From Pseudacidovorax intermedius (lineage in GTDB: Bacteria > Pseudomonadota > Gammaproteobacteria > Burkholderiales > Burkholderiaceae_C), in assembly GCF_003350475.1 (NCBI RefSeq), contig NZ_QQAV01000015.1, forward strand, positions 62,001 through 126,000: a DNA stretch of 64,000 bases. Direction: 5' to 3'. The position numbers and the translations under genes are program-made. This document shows, piece by piece, positions 28,694 through 37,741 of this stretch (position 1 is the first letter of the stretch; the number at the start of each line of letters is the position of its first letter). Below the pieces are notes generated by a model, which saw only the letters and a list, made by a program, of their open reading frames with translations, ran no database searches and was not told the DNA's origin.

Positions 28694-29653
28694 TCAGGCC
28701 TGCTCGGCGCTGGCGGCGTCCAGCCGGGCGATCTGAGCCGGGTCCAGCTTGAGTTGCGCGGCGGCCACCAGCTCCTGCAACTGCTCCAGCGACGTCGCGC
28801 TGGCGATGGGCGCCGTGATCGACGGGCGGGCGATCTGCCAGGCAAGGGCGACCTGACCCGGCTTGGCGCTGGTCTCGGTCGCCACCTCGTCCAGGGCCGC
28901 CAGGATGCGCCGGCCACGGTCGTTGAGGTAGGCGGCCACCGCGCGCTCCCCGCGGGTGCTGCGGGACGCATCCTCGGCGCTGCGGTACTTCCCGGTGAGG
29001 AAGCCCATCGCCAGCGCGAAGAAGTTGATGACGCCCAGCTGCTGCGCCTGGCACAGCGGCTCCAGCTCGGCCTCGTACACCGCGCGGTCGTAGAGGTTGT
29101 AGAGCGGCTGCAGGCTTTCGTAGCGCGGCAGGCCCAGGCGCTCCGAGATGGCCAGCGCATCGGCCAGACGGGTCGCCGTGTGGTTGGAGGCGCCGATGGC
29201 GCGCACTTTGCCCGCCTTGATCAGCTCGGCATAGGCGCCCAGTGTGTCCTCGAAGGGCGTCTCGGCGTCGTCGTCGTGCGACTGGTACAGGTCGATGCAG
29301 TCGCACTGCAGCCGGCGCAGCGACGCCTCGACCGCTTCGCGGATGTAGCGCGGCGACAGGCCCTTCTTGCCTTCGCCCATCGGCTTGCCGACCTTGGTGG
29401 CCAGCACGATGCGGTCGCGCTTGCCGGAGGCGCGCAGCCACTTGCCGATGATGGTCTCCGACTCGCCGCCAGTGTGGCCCGGCACCCAGATGGAATAGAC
29501 GTCGGCCGTGTCGATGAAGTTGAAGCCGGCGTCGACCCAGGCGTCGAGCAGGCGGAAGGAAGTGGCCTCGTCCACGGTCCAGCCGAAGACGTTGCCGCCG
29601 AAGGCGAGCGGGGAGACCTGGAGGCCGGAACGGCCGAGTGGGCGCAAGTTCAT
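28694..29653 (-). CDS. Aldo/keto reductase
   Basis: A 319-residue NADPH-dependent (beta/alpha)8 oxidoreductase. The catalytic tetrad is Asp48, Tyr53, Lys87 and His126 (FIDTADVYS, ATKVGK, YQSHDDD). The nucleotide-binding end (PIASATSLEQLQELVAA) is present. N-terminal MNLRPLGRSGLQVSPLAFGG is typical of the YajO/YghZ-like group. The start ATG overlaps the stop of the histidine kinase gene (ATGA), so it is translated as the third gene of the two-component operon. The substrate is unknown. Confidence 0.92.
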   Translation of the reverse strand: MNLRPLGRSGLQVSPLAFGGNVFGWTVDEATSFRLLDAWVDAGFNFIDTADVYSIWVPGHTGGESETIIGKWLRASGKRDRIVLATKVGKPMGEGKKGLSPRYIREAVEASLRRLQCDCIDLYQSHDDDAETPFEDTLGAYAELIKAGKVRAIGASNHTATRLADALAISERLGLPRYESLQPLYNLYDRAVYEAELEPLCQAQQLGVINFFALAMGFLTGKYRSAEDASRSTRGERAVAAYLNDRGRRILAALDEVATETSAKPGQVALAWQIARPSITAPIASATSLEQLQELVAAAQLKLDPAQIARLDAASAEQA

Positions 29654-31062
29654 GTCTGGACAGTGGAAGAAGGAGGCGCGGGGCGCCGGTCGCTGGCGGC
29701 CGCCGGCGTGCCCTGGGCACGCAGCAGCCGGATATGGGCCGCGAAGCCGCGACCCGGGGTGCTGGTGAGCGCGAAGGTGCCGCCCATGCGTTCGATGTTC
29801 TTGGCGACGATCGACAGGCCCAGGCCCGCGCCCGCCGCGGACGTGCGGGCCGTGTCGCCGCGGAAGAAGGGCTTGGTCAATTGCGCCAGCATGACCGGCG
29901 CCACGCCGGGCCCATGGTCGCGCACCTTGATGAGCACGGCCGTCGGTTGGGTCTGCGCATGGATGTCGATTTGCGTGACGTTCATGCCGGGTGTGCGACC
30001 GTAGCGGCGGGCGTTCTCCAGCAGATTGGACAGCACACGCTTGAGCTCCACTTCGTCGGCCATGACCATGGCGTCGTCGGGCACGCTGATCTGGATCTCG
30101 ACATCGTCCTGGTCGCGCACCGGGAACACGCTGTCGGCCACCACGTCGCTCAGTCGCAGCGGCTGCAGCCGCACGTGGTCGGGCCGCGCATAGTCGAGGA
30201 ACTTGTCGATGATGCCGTCGAGCTGGGCGATGTCGGCTGCCATGTGGGCGCGGGCGTCCTCGTCGGCCACGCTCATCTCGGTCTCCAGCCGCAGACGGGC
30301 GAGGGGCGTTCGCAGGTCGTGCGAGATGCCGGCCAGCATCACGGCGCGGTCCTGCTCGATCTTGGCGAGCTGGTCGGCCATGCGGTTGAAGCCGATGTTG
30401 ACGGCCCGGATCTCGTTGGTGCGTGCATGCTCGTCGAGGCGGTGGGCCTCGTACTCGCCCTCGCGCACCTGCGTGGTGGCGCGCGACAGCTGCTTGAGCG
30501 GGCGGTTGATCAGCCGCGTGATCAGCGCCGAGCCCGCCAGCGACATCATGCCGGCGGTGATGAACCAGGCCAGCCAGGTCCGGCCGCCGACGCGCGAGAA
30601 GCGCGCCGGGTCGAGCAACAGCCAGTACTGGTCGCCGTCGATGCCGAAGCCGATCCACAGCCCCGGCTCGCCGTTGACCTCGCTCGCGATGGTGGTGCCT
30701 TCGCCCAGGCGGCGGATCAGCTCGTCGCGCACGCGGCGGTCGAGCGCGCGGTCGGTGTAGCCCTCGTAGCGGTCGCGCGGCTCGCGCGGAACGATGCGCA
30801 CGCCCTCCTGGTCGGCCAGGGTCTTGATCAGGGAGACGCGGGTGATCGCGTCGGAATAGACCAGCGCCGCGCGCGTCAGGTTGACGAGCGAGGCGATCTG
30901 GTGCGCGGTCTGGACCGTCCGAGGTTCGTCCTCGAAGGCACGGAAGGTCTGCAGCCAGCCATAGATGCAGCCGAGCAGCAGCAGCACCAGCAGGAAGAAA
31001 GTGCGCCAGAACAGGCTGAAGCCGAGGCGGAAGCGCGTCTGCGCGCGCACCCGCTCGGACAT
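29650..31062 (-). CDS. envZ: EnvZ-type sensor histidine kinase
   Basis: A 470-residue inner-membrane kinase. TM1 lies at about 18-38, a periplasmic sensor at 39-162 (with RALDRRVRDEL), TM2 at 163-183, and HAMP at 184-236. The phospho-acceptor is His248 in GISHDLRTPLARLRLE; the ATPase domain has N box NLLENARRYG, G1 DHGPGV and G2 GAGLGLSIV. The partner is the OmpR-type regulator gene just upstream. The ATG at 31062 is chosen for a normal N-terminus, but a GTG at 31152, 3 nt after the regulator stop, would add 30 mostly Pro/Ala residues. Its stop overlaps the aldo/keto reductase start. The symbol follows domain layout and partner; the signal sensed is unknown. Confidence 0.9.
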   Translation of the reverse strand: MSERVRAQTRFRLGFSLFWRTFFLLVLLLLGCIYGWLQTFRAFEDEPRTVQTAHQIASLVNLTRAALVYSDAITRVSLIKTLADQEGVRIVPREPRDRYEGYTDRALDRRVRDELIRRLGEGTTIASEVNGEPGLWIGFGIDGDQYWLLLDPARFSRVGGRTWLAWFITAGMMSLAGSALITRLINRPLKQLSRATTQVREGEYEAHRLDEHARTNEIRAVNIGFNRMADQLAKIEQDRAVMLAGISHDLRTPLARLRLETEMSVADEDARAHMAADIAQLDGIIDKFLDYARPDHVRLQPLRLSDVVADSVFPVRDQDDVEIQISVPDDAMVMADEVELKRVLSNLLENARRYGRTPGMNVTQIDIHAQTQPTAVLIKVRDHGPGVAPVMLAQLTKPFFRGDTARTSAAGAGLGLSIVAKNIERMGGTFALTSTPGRGFAAHIRLLRAQGTPAAASDRRPAPPSSTVQT

Positions 31063-31154
31063 CTCGAGCGGGGAGGGCAGGGTGCCCTGGATGGAATCGG
31101 GCGGGGGAAGCGCCCGCCCCGAAGCGGGGCTGGCTGGGGCCGCAGGGGGCACGG

Positions 31155-31886
31155 TCAGGCGTTGCCGTCCGGCACGAAGACGTAGCCCACGCCCCAGACC
31201 GTCTGGATGTAGCGCGGTGCGGCGGCATCGGACTCGATGAGCTTGCGCAGACGCGAGATCTGCACGTCGAGGCTGCGGTCGAAGGGCTCGAACTCGCGGC
31301 CGCGGGCCAGTTGGGCCAGCTTCTCGCGCGACAGCGGCTGCCGCGGGTGGCGCACCAGCGCCTTGAGCATGGCGAACTCGCCGGTCGTCAGCGACAGTTC
31401 CTCGCCGTCCTTGCGCAGCGTGCGCGAGCCCAGGTCGAACTCGAAGGGGCCGAAGGACACCATCTCGTTCTCGGAAGATGGTGCGCCGGGCGCCTCCTGC
31501 GGCGGCCGGCGGCGCAGCACGGCATGCACGCGGGCCAGCAGTTCGCGCGGGTTGAAGGGCTTGCCGAGGTAGTCGTCCGCACCCACCTCCAGGCCGACGA
31601 TGCGGTCCACGTCCTCGCCCTTGGCGGTGAGCATGATGATGGGCGTGCGGTCGTTGGCCGCACGCAGCCGACGGCATACCGACAGGCCGTCCTCGCCCGG
31701 CATCATCAGATCGAGGACGATCAGGTCGACCGTGTCGCGCAGCAGGATGCGGTTGAGCGCCTTGCTGTCCTCCGCAACGATCACCTCGAAACCTTCCTGC
31801 GTCAGGTAGCGGCGCAGCAGGTCGCGGATGCGGGCGTCGTCGTCGACGATCACGATCTTGTCGGTACGGGTCTGGTTTTGAGTCAT
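31155..31886 (-). CDS. ompR: OmpR-type response regulator
   Basis: A 243-residue regulator with receiver domain 9-125 and phospho-acceptor Asp59 in LIVLDLMMPGEDG, conserved acidic pair DDD near 15 and Lys in LGKPFNPREL. The C-terminal winged helix runs from about 145 to 240 (LTTGEFAMLKAL, SREKLAQLARGREFEPFDRSLDVQISRLRKL in pieces, YIQTVWGVGYVFVPDG). These match the OmpR subfamily closely. The start at 31886 (MTQNQTRT) is preferred over 31946. It is followed by the kinase gene, giving an ompR-envZ-aldo/keto reductase order. The 164-nt upstream gap is divergent with a small secreted protein gene. Confidence 0.93.
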   Translation of the reverse strand: MTQNQTRTDKIVIVDDDARIRDLLRRYLTQEGFEVIVAEDSKALNRILLRDTVDLIVLDLMMPGEDGLSVCRRLRAANDRTPIIMLTAKGEDVDRIVGLEVGADDYLGKPFNPRELLARVHAVLRRRPPQEAPGAPSSENEMVSFGPFEFDLGSRTLRKDGEELSLTTGEFAMLKALVRHPRQPLSREKLAQLARGREFEPFDRSLDVQISRLRKLIESDAAAPRYIQTVWGVGYVFVPDGNA

Positions 31887-32050
31887 AGGTACGACATTCC
31901 TCGGGAGCAGATTTGTAACAGAGCCGATTGTGGAGGTCGAGTTCACCGATTCTTGGACCCCATCGCTCTGGATGACACGACGTTACACAACTTGCGCTCG
32001 CTCGCGTGACAGCAAAGTTCTCGCATTGAAGCGGTGGCAGAGTAGGGGCC

Positions 32051-32404
32051 ATGACGACTGCGTGCTGCTTCCTGCGATCCACCCCCGGCTTCGGCCTGGC
32101 GGTGGTCATGGCTGCGGCAGGCGCCACGCTGGCGCCTGCCGCGTGGGCCGCCGAAGGCCCGCGCTGGCAGGCGCAGGCCGCGCACCAGCGGGCGATGTCG
32201 CAGGAGGATGCCGCCACCGAGGCCGCTATGCGGCAGCTCTCGCCCGCGCAGCGCGCCGAACTGCGCGAGCAGCTTCGCAGTGAATGGAATGCTCGGCACC
32301 CGGCCGACGGCGGTGGCGCTGATCCGGCTGCGGCACGCGCCGATGGTTCTCCGCCGCGACGCGGCTGGAACCTTCCCTTTCCCTGGCGCGACCCGCGGCA
32401 CTGA
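32051..32404 (+). CDS. Small secreted protein, unknown function
   Basis: A 117-residue protein with a signal peptide (GLAVVMAAAGATLAPAAWAAEG, cleavage near AWA-A). The mature part is short, with a helical segment (AMSQEDAATEAAMRQL, PAQRAELREQLRSEW) and a Pro/Gly/Arg tail ending WNLPFPWRDPRH. I recognise no family. It lies divergent from ompR and 44 nt before the SIMPL-domain gene, with which it may be co-transcribed. The weak GGGGCC before the start is the only ribosome-site candidate. Confidence 0.6.
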   Translation: MTTACCFLRSTPGFGLAVVMAAAGATLAPAAWAAEGPRWQAQAAHQRAMSQEDAATEAAMRQLSPAQRAELREQLRSEWNARHPADGGGADPAAARADGSPPRRGWNLPFPWRDPRH

Positions 32405-32435
32405 ATAGTGCCGCGCGTCCGTCTTCAACCCATCC

Positions 32436-32444
32436 AAAGAGGAA
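32436..32444 (+). promoter_or_regulatory. Ribosome binding site that supports a TTG start
   Basis: AAAGAGGAA ends five nucleotides before TTG at 32449. No ATG or GTG lies at a suitable distance, and the TTG frame begins a normal signal peptide (TILRPLFRVVAPVAFSA), so TTG is the likely initiation codon of the SIMPL-domain protein. Confidence 0.6.
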
Positions 32445-32448
32445 CTGC

Positions 32449-33171
32449 TTGACCATCCTTCGCCCTTTGTTCCGCGTTGTTGCCCCCGTGGCTTTCTCCG
32501 CCCTTTCGCTGCCCGTGCTGGCCCAGGAGGGGCCGATGTGGTCACCTCCGCAGAACGTGCTCCAGCTGTCGGCATCGGGCTCGATCGATGCCCAGCAGGA
32601 CATGTTGACGATGACGCTGTCGACCACGCGGGACGGAACCTCGGCCGCCGCAGTCCAGGGGCAGTTGAAGGCGGCCGTGGATGCGGCGCTTGCTGTAGCG
32701 CGCACGCAGGCGCAGCCTGGTGACCTGGACGTGCGCACGGGCAACTTCAGCCTGTCGCCGCGCTACAGCCGTGAGGGCAAGATCAACGGCTGGCAGGGAA
32801 GCGCCGAGGTGGTGCTGGAGGGCCGCGACTTTCCCCGAATCACGCAGGTGGCCGGCCGCATCGACAGCCTGACCGTGGCGAACGTGGGATTCAGCCTCAG
32901 CCGGGAGCAGACACGGAAGGTCGAGGCCGAAGCGCAGGCTCGCGCCATCGAAAGCTTCCGCCAGAAGGCCGCCGCGCTGGCACAGAACTTCGGCTTCTCC
33001 GGCTACACGCTGCGGCAGGTGTCCGTCAACGGCCCTCAGGACTTCACGCCGCGGCCGCGCATGATGGCAGCCGAGGCCATGGCCTTCAAGGCGGACGCTG
33101 CGCCGGTGCCCGTGGAAGCGGGCAAGACCACGGTGACCGTCAATGTGTCGGGATCGGTGCAGCTGAAGTAG
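32449..33171 (+). CDS. SIMPL (DUF541) domain periplasmic protein
   Basis: A 240-residue protein with a signal peptide cleaved near LAQEG (about residue 26) and a SIMPL/DUF541 domain over the rest. Family features seen are LQLSASGSIDAQQD, VRTGNFSLSPRY, WQGSAEVVLEGRD, and the C-terminal VTVNVSGSVQLK strand. Homologues such as YggE form oligomeric periplasmic or outer-membrane assemblies, linked to stress protection. The start is TTG at 32449 with an AAAGAGGA site upstream. Convergent with the hydroxybutyrate dehydrogenase gene. Confidence 0.85.
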   Translation: MTILRPLFRVVAPVAFSALSLPVLAQEGPMWSPPQNVLQLSASGSIDAQQDMLTMTLSTTRDGTSAAAVQGQLKAAVDAALAVARTQAQPGDLDVRTGNFSLSPRYSREGKINGWQGSAEVVLEGRDFPRITQVAGRIDSLTVANVGFSLSREQTRKVEAEAQARAIESFRQKAAALAQNFGFSGYTLRQVSVNGPQDFTPRPRMMAAEAMAFKADAAPVPVEAGKTTVTVNVSGSVQLK

Positions 33172-33217
33172 CGTCGAGGAGGGGCGGCGCGCGCGAGACG
33201 GGCCGCCGCCGACACGT

Positions 33218-33988
33218 CTACTGGGCGGTCCAGCCGCCGTCCATGGCCCATGCGACGCCCCGTACCTGATCCGCCGCAGGCGAGCACAGGAAGACCGCCA
33301 GGCCTCCCAGTTGCTCGACGGTCGTGAACTGAAGCGAGGGTTGCTTCTCGCCCAACAGGTCCTTGTTCGCCTGCTCGACGGTGATGCCTTCGCGCGCGGC
33401 ACGATCATCGATCTGCTTCTGCACCAGGGGCGTCAGCACCCAGCCGGGGCAGATGGCATTGCAGGTCACGCCGGTGGTCGCAGTCTCCAGCGCCACGGCC
33501 TTGGTCAGCCCCACGATGCCGTGCTTCGCCGCCACATAGGCTGACTTCTGCGCCGATGCAACCAAGCCGTGCGCCGAAGCGATGTTGACGATGCGTCCCC
33601 AGTTGGCCTCGCGCATGGCCGGGATGGCCAGACGGGTGGTGTGGAAGGCGCTGCTGAGGTTGATGGCGATGATCGCGTCCCACTTCTCCGGCGGGAAGTC
33701 CTCGACCTTGGCCACATGCTGGATGCCGGCATTGTTGACCAGCACATCCACACGGCCGAACTTGCTGGCCGCGAAGGTCATCATGTCCTCGATCTGGCTG
33801 GCCTTGCTCATGTCGGCGCCGTGGTACTCGGCCTTCACGCCGAGGGCGCGGATCTCGGCCAGAGCGCCATCCGCGTCTCCGAAGCCGTTGAGCACGAGGT
33901 TGGCGCCCTGCTGTGCCAGTGCCTTGGCGATCCCGAGTCCGATGCCGCTGGTCGAGCCTGTGACGAGCGCTGTTTTGCCTTGAAGCAT
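33218..33988 (-). CDS. D-3-hydroxybutyrate dehydrogenase (SDR family)
   Basis: A 256-residue short-chain dehydrogenase that interconverts D-3-hydroxybutyrate and acetoacetate using NAD, used in PHB turnover. The cofactor loop is TGSTSGIG at 10-17, NNAGIQHVA at 85-93, and the catalytic Ser138-Tyr151-Lys155 triad sits in NIASAHG and YVAAKHG. AICPGWVLTPLVQKQ and the terminal AMDGGWTAQ are typical of HbdH/BdhA. The start at 33988 gives the canonical MLQGKTALVTG. It is divergent from an alpha/beta hydrolase gene. The PhaR gene at 38.2 kb fits a PHB-producing host. Confidence 0.93.
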   Translation of the reverse strand: MLQGKTALVTGSTSGIGLGIAKALAQQGANLVLNGFGDADGALAEIRALGVKAEYHGADMSKASQIEDMMTFAASKFGRVDVLVNNAGIQHVAKVEDFPPEKWDAIIAINLSSAFHTTRLAIPAMREANWGRIVNIASAHGLVASAQKSAYVAAKHGIVGLTKAVALETATTGVTCNAICPGWVLTPLVQKQIDDRAAREGITVEQANKDLLGEKQPSLQFTTVEQLGGLAVFLCSPAADQVRGVAWAMDGGWTAQ

Positions 33989-34057
33989 GATGGGCTGTTC
34001 TCCGCGATCAATTAGGATGGACGCGAGCATATCCCCCAGCGCCACGGAGACGTTTGC

Positions 34058-35014
34058 ATGACAGAGCCCATCCTTGATTTCGTGGACTGCGCGGATGCGG
34101 GCGGGGGTCATCGCATGGCCTATTGGCAGTGGGGCGACCCGCAGGCCGGCCATGTGGTGCTGTGCGTGCATGGGCTCACGCGCCAGGGGCGGGACTTCGA
34201 CGCGCTGGCGAACGTGCTGCTGGCCCAGGCGCCGCAGCCCGTGCGCATCGTCTGCCCGGACGTCGTGGGCCGCGGCCGAAGCGACTGGCTGGCGGAGCCC
34301 GCGCACTACCAGTTTCCGCAGTACGTCGCCGACATGATGGCGCTGCTCGCGCACCTGCATGCGCGTGCGCCCATCATGCAGTTCGACCATGTCGGCACCA
34401 GCATGGGCGGCCTCATCGGCATCTTCCTGGCCGCCCAGCCAACCTTGGTGCCCGTGCCTGTGCGGCGCCTCGTGCTCAACGATGTCGGTCCGGCGGTTGA
34501 ATTCGATGCGATCGCCCGCATCTCGGGCTACGTGGGGCAGGGCGGCGTCTATGCCACAGTCGAGGAAGCGGCGCAGGTGCTGCTCGGGATCTCGGCGGGT
34601 TTCGGCCCGCACACGCCTGAACAGTGGCGTGCGCTGACGGTGCCCATGCTGGTCCCGGCCAGCGAACGCAGCGCCGACGGCCGGCAACGGCAGGCGCCGG
34701 CGCAGGGCAGCACCGATGTCGGCCCTTACCGGCTGCATTACGACCCGGCCTTGTCCGTGGGCCTGCGGGCGCTGACGCGCGAGCAGGCGGCGCAGGGCGA
34801 AGCGGTGGTGTGGGCGGCCTACGATGCCGTGACGGCGCCGACCTTGCTGCTGCGCGGCGCGGATTCCGATCTGCTGTCGCGCAGCACGGCGCAGGCGATG
34901 ACGCAGCGGGGCCCCAGGGCTTCACTCGTCGAGTTCGCCAACGTCGGGCATGCGCCCACGCTGGTCGATCCGGCGCAATCGTCCGTCGTGGCGTCCTTCC
35001 TGTTCGGGCCTTGA
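34058..35014 (+). CDS. Alpha/beta hydrolase
   Basis: A 318-residue alpha/beta-fold hydrolase. The nucleophile is Ser115 in GTSMGG, the oxyanion-side motif is VHGLTRQG near 38, the acid is probably Asp in LLLRGADSDLL, and the base His is in NVGHAPTL near the C-terminus. The length and the GRGRSDW loop resemble esterases or lactonases of the MhpC/haloperoxidase type; the substrate is not evident. It lies divergent from the hydroxybutyrate dehydrogenase gene (69-nt gap), so a role in hydroxyalkanoate oligomer breakdown is conceivable, but only by proximity. Confidence 0.85.
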   Translation: MTEPILDFVDCADAGGGHRMAYWQWGDPQAGHVVLCVHGLTRQGRDFDALANVLLAQAPQPVRIVCPDVVGRGRSDWLAEPAHYQFPQYVADMMALLAHLHARAPIMQFDHVGTSMGGLIGIFLAAQPTLVPVPVRRLVLNDVGPAVEFDAIARISGYVGQGGVYATVEEAAQVLLGISAGFGPHTPEQWRALTVPMLVPASERSADGRQRQAPAQGSTDVGPYRLHYDPALSVGLRALTREQAAQGEAVVWAAYDAVTAPTLLLRGADSDLLSRSTAQAMTQRGPRASLVEFANVGHAPTLVDPAQSSVVASFLFGP

Positions 35015-35048
35015 GTGCCCATCCAGAATTTTCGATTGAGAGTTGTCA

Positions 35049-37244
35049 GTGTCCGAGCCAGCCGTTGTTGAACATGCCCTGTCCGCCGCCACTGCCCAGG
35101 CGGCGCCGGGGATGGAGGACATGTTGGCCCGCGCCCGGGCCTTCGCGGCGCCGCTGATCGAGGGCGAGACGCTCGACACCGGCGAGAACACGCTGGCCCA
35201 TGCCGACGCGGTGGCCGCCATCGTGGCCTCGATGGGCGGCTCGGAGGCGATGCAGGCGGCGAGCTACCTCGTCTACGCCTGCCCGCACCTCAACCGGCCG
35301 CACGAGGTCATTTCGAAGGTCTTCGGCGACAACTACGCCTCTCTCGCGCTGGAGACGACCAAGCTGGTCCAGGTCCAGAAGCAGACGCGCGGCGTGGTGC
35401 AGATGGCCGACGGCAGCGGCGCGCAGACCGAGACGGTGCGCAAGATGCTGCTCGCCTTCTCGCGGGACCTGCGGGTCGTGATGCTGCGCCTGGCCTCGCG
35501 GCTGCAGACGCTGAGGCATGCGGCGGCCGTCAAGCAGCCGGTGCCCGAGAGCATGGCGCGCGAGTCGCTCCAGGTGTTCGCGCCGCTGGCCAACCGGCTC
35601 GGCATCTGGCAGGTCAAGTGGGAGATCGAGGACCTCTCCTTCCGCTTCCTGGAGCCGGACACCTACAAGCTGATTGCCCAGCTGCTCGATGAGAAGCGGG
35701 CGGAGCGCGAGGTCTATGTCGAGCAGCTGCGCGCGCGGCTCGAACGGGATCTGGCGGGCCAAGGCATCGAGGCGAAGGTGCAGGGCCGGCCCAAGAACAT
35801 TTACAGCATCGTCAAGAAGATGCGCGGCAAGTCGCTCGACTTCGGCCAGGTATTCGACATCCTGGCCTTGCGCGTGATCGTCGGTGATGTGAAGGACTGC
35901 TATGCGGTGCTCGCCTGGGTGCATTCGCACTTCCAGCCGATCGTGGAGGAGTTCGACGACTACATCGCCCGCCCCAAGCCCAACGGCTACCAGTCGCTGC
36001 ACACGGTGGTGCGCGACGTGGCGGGCGGCCGGCCCGACAAGCCCATCGAGATCCAGATCCGGACTGCACAGATGCACGAGCATGCCGAACACGGCGTGGC
36101 GGCGCACTGGGCCTACAAGGAGGCCGGGCCCAAGGGCTATGCGGGCGTGTGGGCCGGCGGCGAGTACGACGCGAAGATCGCGGTGCTGCGGCAGCTGCTG
36201 GCCTGGGAGCGCGACCTGTCGGGTGGCGACCAGGGTAGCGGCCTTTTCGACGACCGTATCTACGTGCTGACGCCCGATGCGGCCATCGTGGAGCTGCCCC
36301 AGGGCTCCACGCCGGTGGATTTTGCGTACACGGTGCACACGCAGCTGGGCCACCGATGCCGGGGCGCGCGCGTCGACGGTGCCATGGTGCCGCTCAACAC
36401 GCCGCTGCAGAACGGCCAGACCGTCGAGGTGATCGCCACGAAGGACGGGGGACCGTCGCGTGACTGGCTCAACACCGAACTGGGCTATCTCGCCAGCCAT
36501 CGGGCGCGTGCCAAGGTGCGCGCCTGGTTCAATGCCCAGGCCACGCACGAGACGGTAGCCCGGGGGCGCGAGGCGGTCGAGAAGCTGCTTCAGCGCGAGG
36601 GTAAGACGGCATTGCGCCTGGAGGACCTGGCCACCCAACTGGGCTTTCGCAGCGCCGACCACCTGTTCGAAGTGGTGGGCAAGGACGAGTTCTCCTTGCG
36701 CAACATCGAGAACCTGTTGCGACCGCAAGAGGCTCAGCCCGCGGCCGACGAAGCGCCGCTCATCCGCAAGCCCCGGGCCACCGATGGTTCCGGCAAGGGC
36801 GGCGTGCTGGTGGTGGGCGTCTCCTCGCTCATGACCCAGCTGGCCAAGTGCTGCCGACCTGCGCCGCCAGATGCGATCAGGGGTTTCGTGACACGCGGCC
36901 ACGGCGTGAGCGTGCACCGCGCGGACTGCAGCAACTTCAGGATGATGGCGGCCAAGGATGCCGGCCGCGTGATCGACGTGGAATGGGGAACGCCACGGAC
37001 CGGCAGCGACATGGTCTATGCCGTGGACGTGGCGGTGGAGGCGGCCGACCGCCAGGGATTGCTTCGCGACATCTCGGACGTCTTCGCGCGCGAGAAGATG
37101 AACGTGATCGGCGTCCAGACCCAGTCGGTACGGGGGACGGCCTGGATGACTTTCACCATCGAGATCGCCGACGCAGCGCGGCTGACCCATGTGCTGGGCA
37201 TCGTGGCGTCGGTCTCCGGCGTGCGCTCGGCCCGGCGTCGCTGA
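35049..37244 (+). CDS. relA: (p)ppGpp synthetase RelA
   Basis: A 731-residue stringent-response enzyme. The N-terminal HD hydrolase region is degenerate (the usual HD pair reads AC in LVYACPHLN), so hydrolysis is likely lost. The synthetase domain has RPKNIYSIVKKM and the RelA-type FDDYIARPKPNGYQSLHTVV, with the acidic EFDD motif that separates RelA from the SpoT 'RxKD' type. TGS (YVLTPDAAIVELPQGSTPVDFAY in pieces), a helical and CC region and a C-terminal ACT domain (AADRQGLLRDISDVF) follow. The start is uncertain: GTG at 35049 has GAGAG about 8 nt upstream, and TTG at 35043 is also in frame. The gene ends before a hairpin terminator shared with tRNA-Val. Confidence 0.92.
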   Translation: MSEPAVVEHALSAATAQAAPGMEDMLARARAFAAPLIEGETLDTGENTLAHADAVAAIVASMGGSEAMQAASYLVYACPHLNRPHEVISKVFGDNYASLALETTKLVQVQKQTRGVVQMADGSGAQTETVRKMLLAFSRDLRVVMLRLASRLQTLRHAAAVKQPVPESMARESLQVFAPLANRLGIWQVKWEIEDLSFRFLEPDTYKLIAQLLDEKRAEREVYVEQLRARLERDLAGQGIEAKVQGRPKNIYSIVKKMRGKSLDFGQVFDILALRVIVGDVKDCYAVLAWVHSHFQPIVEEFDDYIARPKPNGYQSLHTVVRDVAGGRPDKPIEIQIRTAQMHEHAEHGVAAHWAYKEAGPKGYAGVWAGGEYDAKIAVLRQLLAWERDLSGGDQGSGLFDDRIYVLTPDAAIVELPQGSTPVDFAYTVHTQLGHRCRGARVDGAMVPLNTPLQNGQTVEVIATKDGGPSRDWLNTELGYLASHRARAKVRAWFNAQATHETVARGREAVEKLLQREGKTALRLEDLATQLGFRSADHLFEVVGKDEFSLRNIENLLRPQEAQPAADEAPLIRKPRATDGSGKGGVLVVGVSSLMTQLAKCCRPAPPDAIRGFVTRGHGVSVHRADCSNFRMMAAKDAGRVIDVEWGTPRTGSDMVYAVDVAVEAADRQGLLRDISDVFAREKMNVIGVQTQSVRGTAWMTFTIEIADAARLTHVLGIVASVSGVRSARRR

Positions 37245-37358
37245 GGTTTCGCCCAAGGGGCAGCGCGCGGAGCCGCCGGCTCTCCGTGCCGCTCCGTTCC
37301 CAGGCAAAGTCGTTCGACGAACGGCATCCTTTGCCGTGCGTGGCCAACGAACAGGCAA

Positions 37359-37386
37359 AAAAATAGCCCCTTTCGGGGCTATTTTT
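37359..37386. terminator. Bidirectional intrinsic terminator between relA and tRNA-Val
   Basis: AAAAATAGCCCC, a TTTC loop and GGGGCTATTTTT form a perfect 12-bp stem whose ends are an A-run on one side and a T-run on the other. It can therefore stop transcription of relA from the left and of the tRNA gene from the right. Confidence 0.9.
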
Positions 37387-37414
37387 GGTGTGTGCCTGGT
37401 TGACACACGGCGTT

Positions 37415-37490
37415 TGGTAGGCGCGATTGGACTCGAACCAACGACCCCCACCATGTCAAGGTGGTGCTCTAACCAGCTGAGCTACGCGCC
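37415..37490 (-). tRNA. tRNA-Val (GAC)
   Basis: On the minus strand the 76-nt sequence begins GGCGCGTAGCTCAGC and ends CGCGCCTACCA, with CCA encoded. The acceptor stem GGCGCGT/ATGCGCC-type pairing, D-arm, anticodon stem CCACC/GGTGG with loop TTGACAT (anticodon GAC) and the TTCGAGTC T-loop are all present. A shared terminator follows 28 nt beyond its 3' end. Confidence 0.95.
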
Positions 37491-37741
37491 TGTGTTTGTT
37501 CGAGAGGGTAGAGTATAGCACGGTATTTTGGGGACTGGGAAGCCCCTGCCGAATTTTGCGGAAACAGTCCGACACGCTGGGCCGCGAGCCGTCGGATCAT
37601 TCCTCTGCCTCGATGCCAGTTCGCCCTGTCTTGAGGGCGCACGCTGGCTGACTTTCCTGGCCGAACGTCAGATGCAATTGGTTGCGGCGTGTGATAACTT
37701 GGCCTGCACATAACAACCACTTCCGCGCCCCGGGGATCCTG

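Noticed and set aside
31063-32217. Frame extension of the EnvZ-type kinase N-terminus through the ompR gene
   Set aside because: It would overlap the well-supported OmpR coding sequence in another frame and has no domain content.
35049-37244. SpoT (bifunctional) rather than RelA
   Set aside because: The hydrolase HD motif is degraded and the synthetase region reads FDDYIARPKPNGYQS, the RelA-type acidic motif, so a synthetase-only enzyme is favoured.
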